Positions 5,661 through 5,690 of a stretch of 5,690 nucleotides of DNA are shown here, one piece after another. The notes under the pieces are model-generated. The model saw nothing but the letters and a program-made list of their open reading frames with translations, did not search any database and was not told where the DNA came from. The translations under genes were made by a program, and so were the position numbers. The stretch spans positions 1 through 5,690 of the forward strand of contig JBDHWD010000165.1 in NCBI GenBank assembly GCA_039810005.1, given 5' to 3'. Each line of letters opens with the position of its first letter. The stretch's first letter is position 1. Source of the DNA: JAMLIA01 sp039810005. Its GTDB lineage: Bacteria; Chloroflexota; Chloroflexia; Thermomicrobiales; CFX8.

Positions 5661-5690
5661 ATGATCCGCTGTATACGCGCTACCACGATG
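5661..5690 (+). CDS. possible start of a divergent rightward gene (partial, leaves the window)
   Basis: ATG 5661 opens ten codons, MIRCIRATTM, that run open to the window edge. The text IRxAT near an N-terminus is how many GNAT acetyltransferases begin, but ten residues cannot decide a family. Upstream GGGCGGG is a poor Shine-Dalgarno placed very close to the ATG. Could equally be chance. Confidence 0.22.
   Translation, partial: MIRCIRATTM

Noticed and set aside
5326..5664. Rightward open frame of 112 codons in the gene-free stretch
   Set aside because: TTG start without Shine-Dalgarno, Ser/Gly/Ala-rich product without domain or membrane signal, and no codon bias like the neighbouring genes.

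Overview
The window is GC-rich bacterial DNA. Nearly all of it is one leftward-reading (minus-strand) operon. In transcription order it holds an HDAH-type (histone deacetylase superfamily) zinc amidohydrolase (4986-3850), a family-5 periplasmic/lipoprotein substrate-binding protein (3811-2084), a DppB/OppB-type permease (2016-1066) and a DppC/OppC-type permease (1052-123). GTG starts in three of the four genes, a Tat-type lipoprotein signal and a Thr/Ser/Pro/Glu-rich linker after the lipobox would suit a GC-rich Chloroflexota (Thermomicrobia-like) or a similar monoderm-like lineage. That taxonomic guess rests on style only and is not proven here.

Layout, right to left. Positions 5661-5690 may be the first ten codons of a divergent rightward gene that leaves the window. 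Positions 4987-5660 show no convincing gene, but they carry several short perfect inverted repeats and one AT-rich pocket around 5460-5500. The promoter and operators of the operon should lie in this stretch. The four genes follow with short gaps: 38 bases, 67 bases and 13 bases. The 67-base gap between the binding protein and the first permease holds a strong, nearly perfect hairpin (2043-2080). The second permease's Shine-Dalgarno sequence overlaps the first permease's stop codon. A 9-bp hairpin at 71-101, just past the last stop codon, is a candidate terminator. No ATPase gene of the transporter is in the window.

How the genes may work together (inference): the lipoprotein captures a peptide-like or other amide-containing solute outside the cell, the two permeases import it using ATPases encoded elsewhere, and the cytoplasmic amidohydrolase removes an acetyl or acyl group from it. 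This would be a transport-plus-deacylation catabolic cassette, not a chromatin-type function. The substrate cannot be read from the sequence; acetylated polyamines, acetylated amino compounds or acyl peptides are all possible. I see no mobile element, CRISPR array, tRNA or rRNA.
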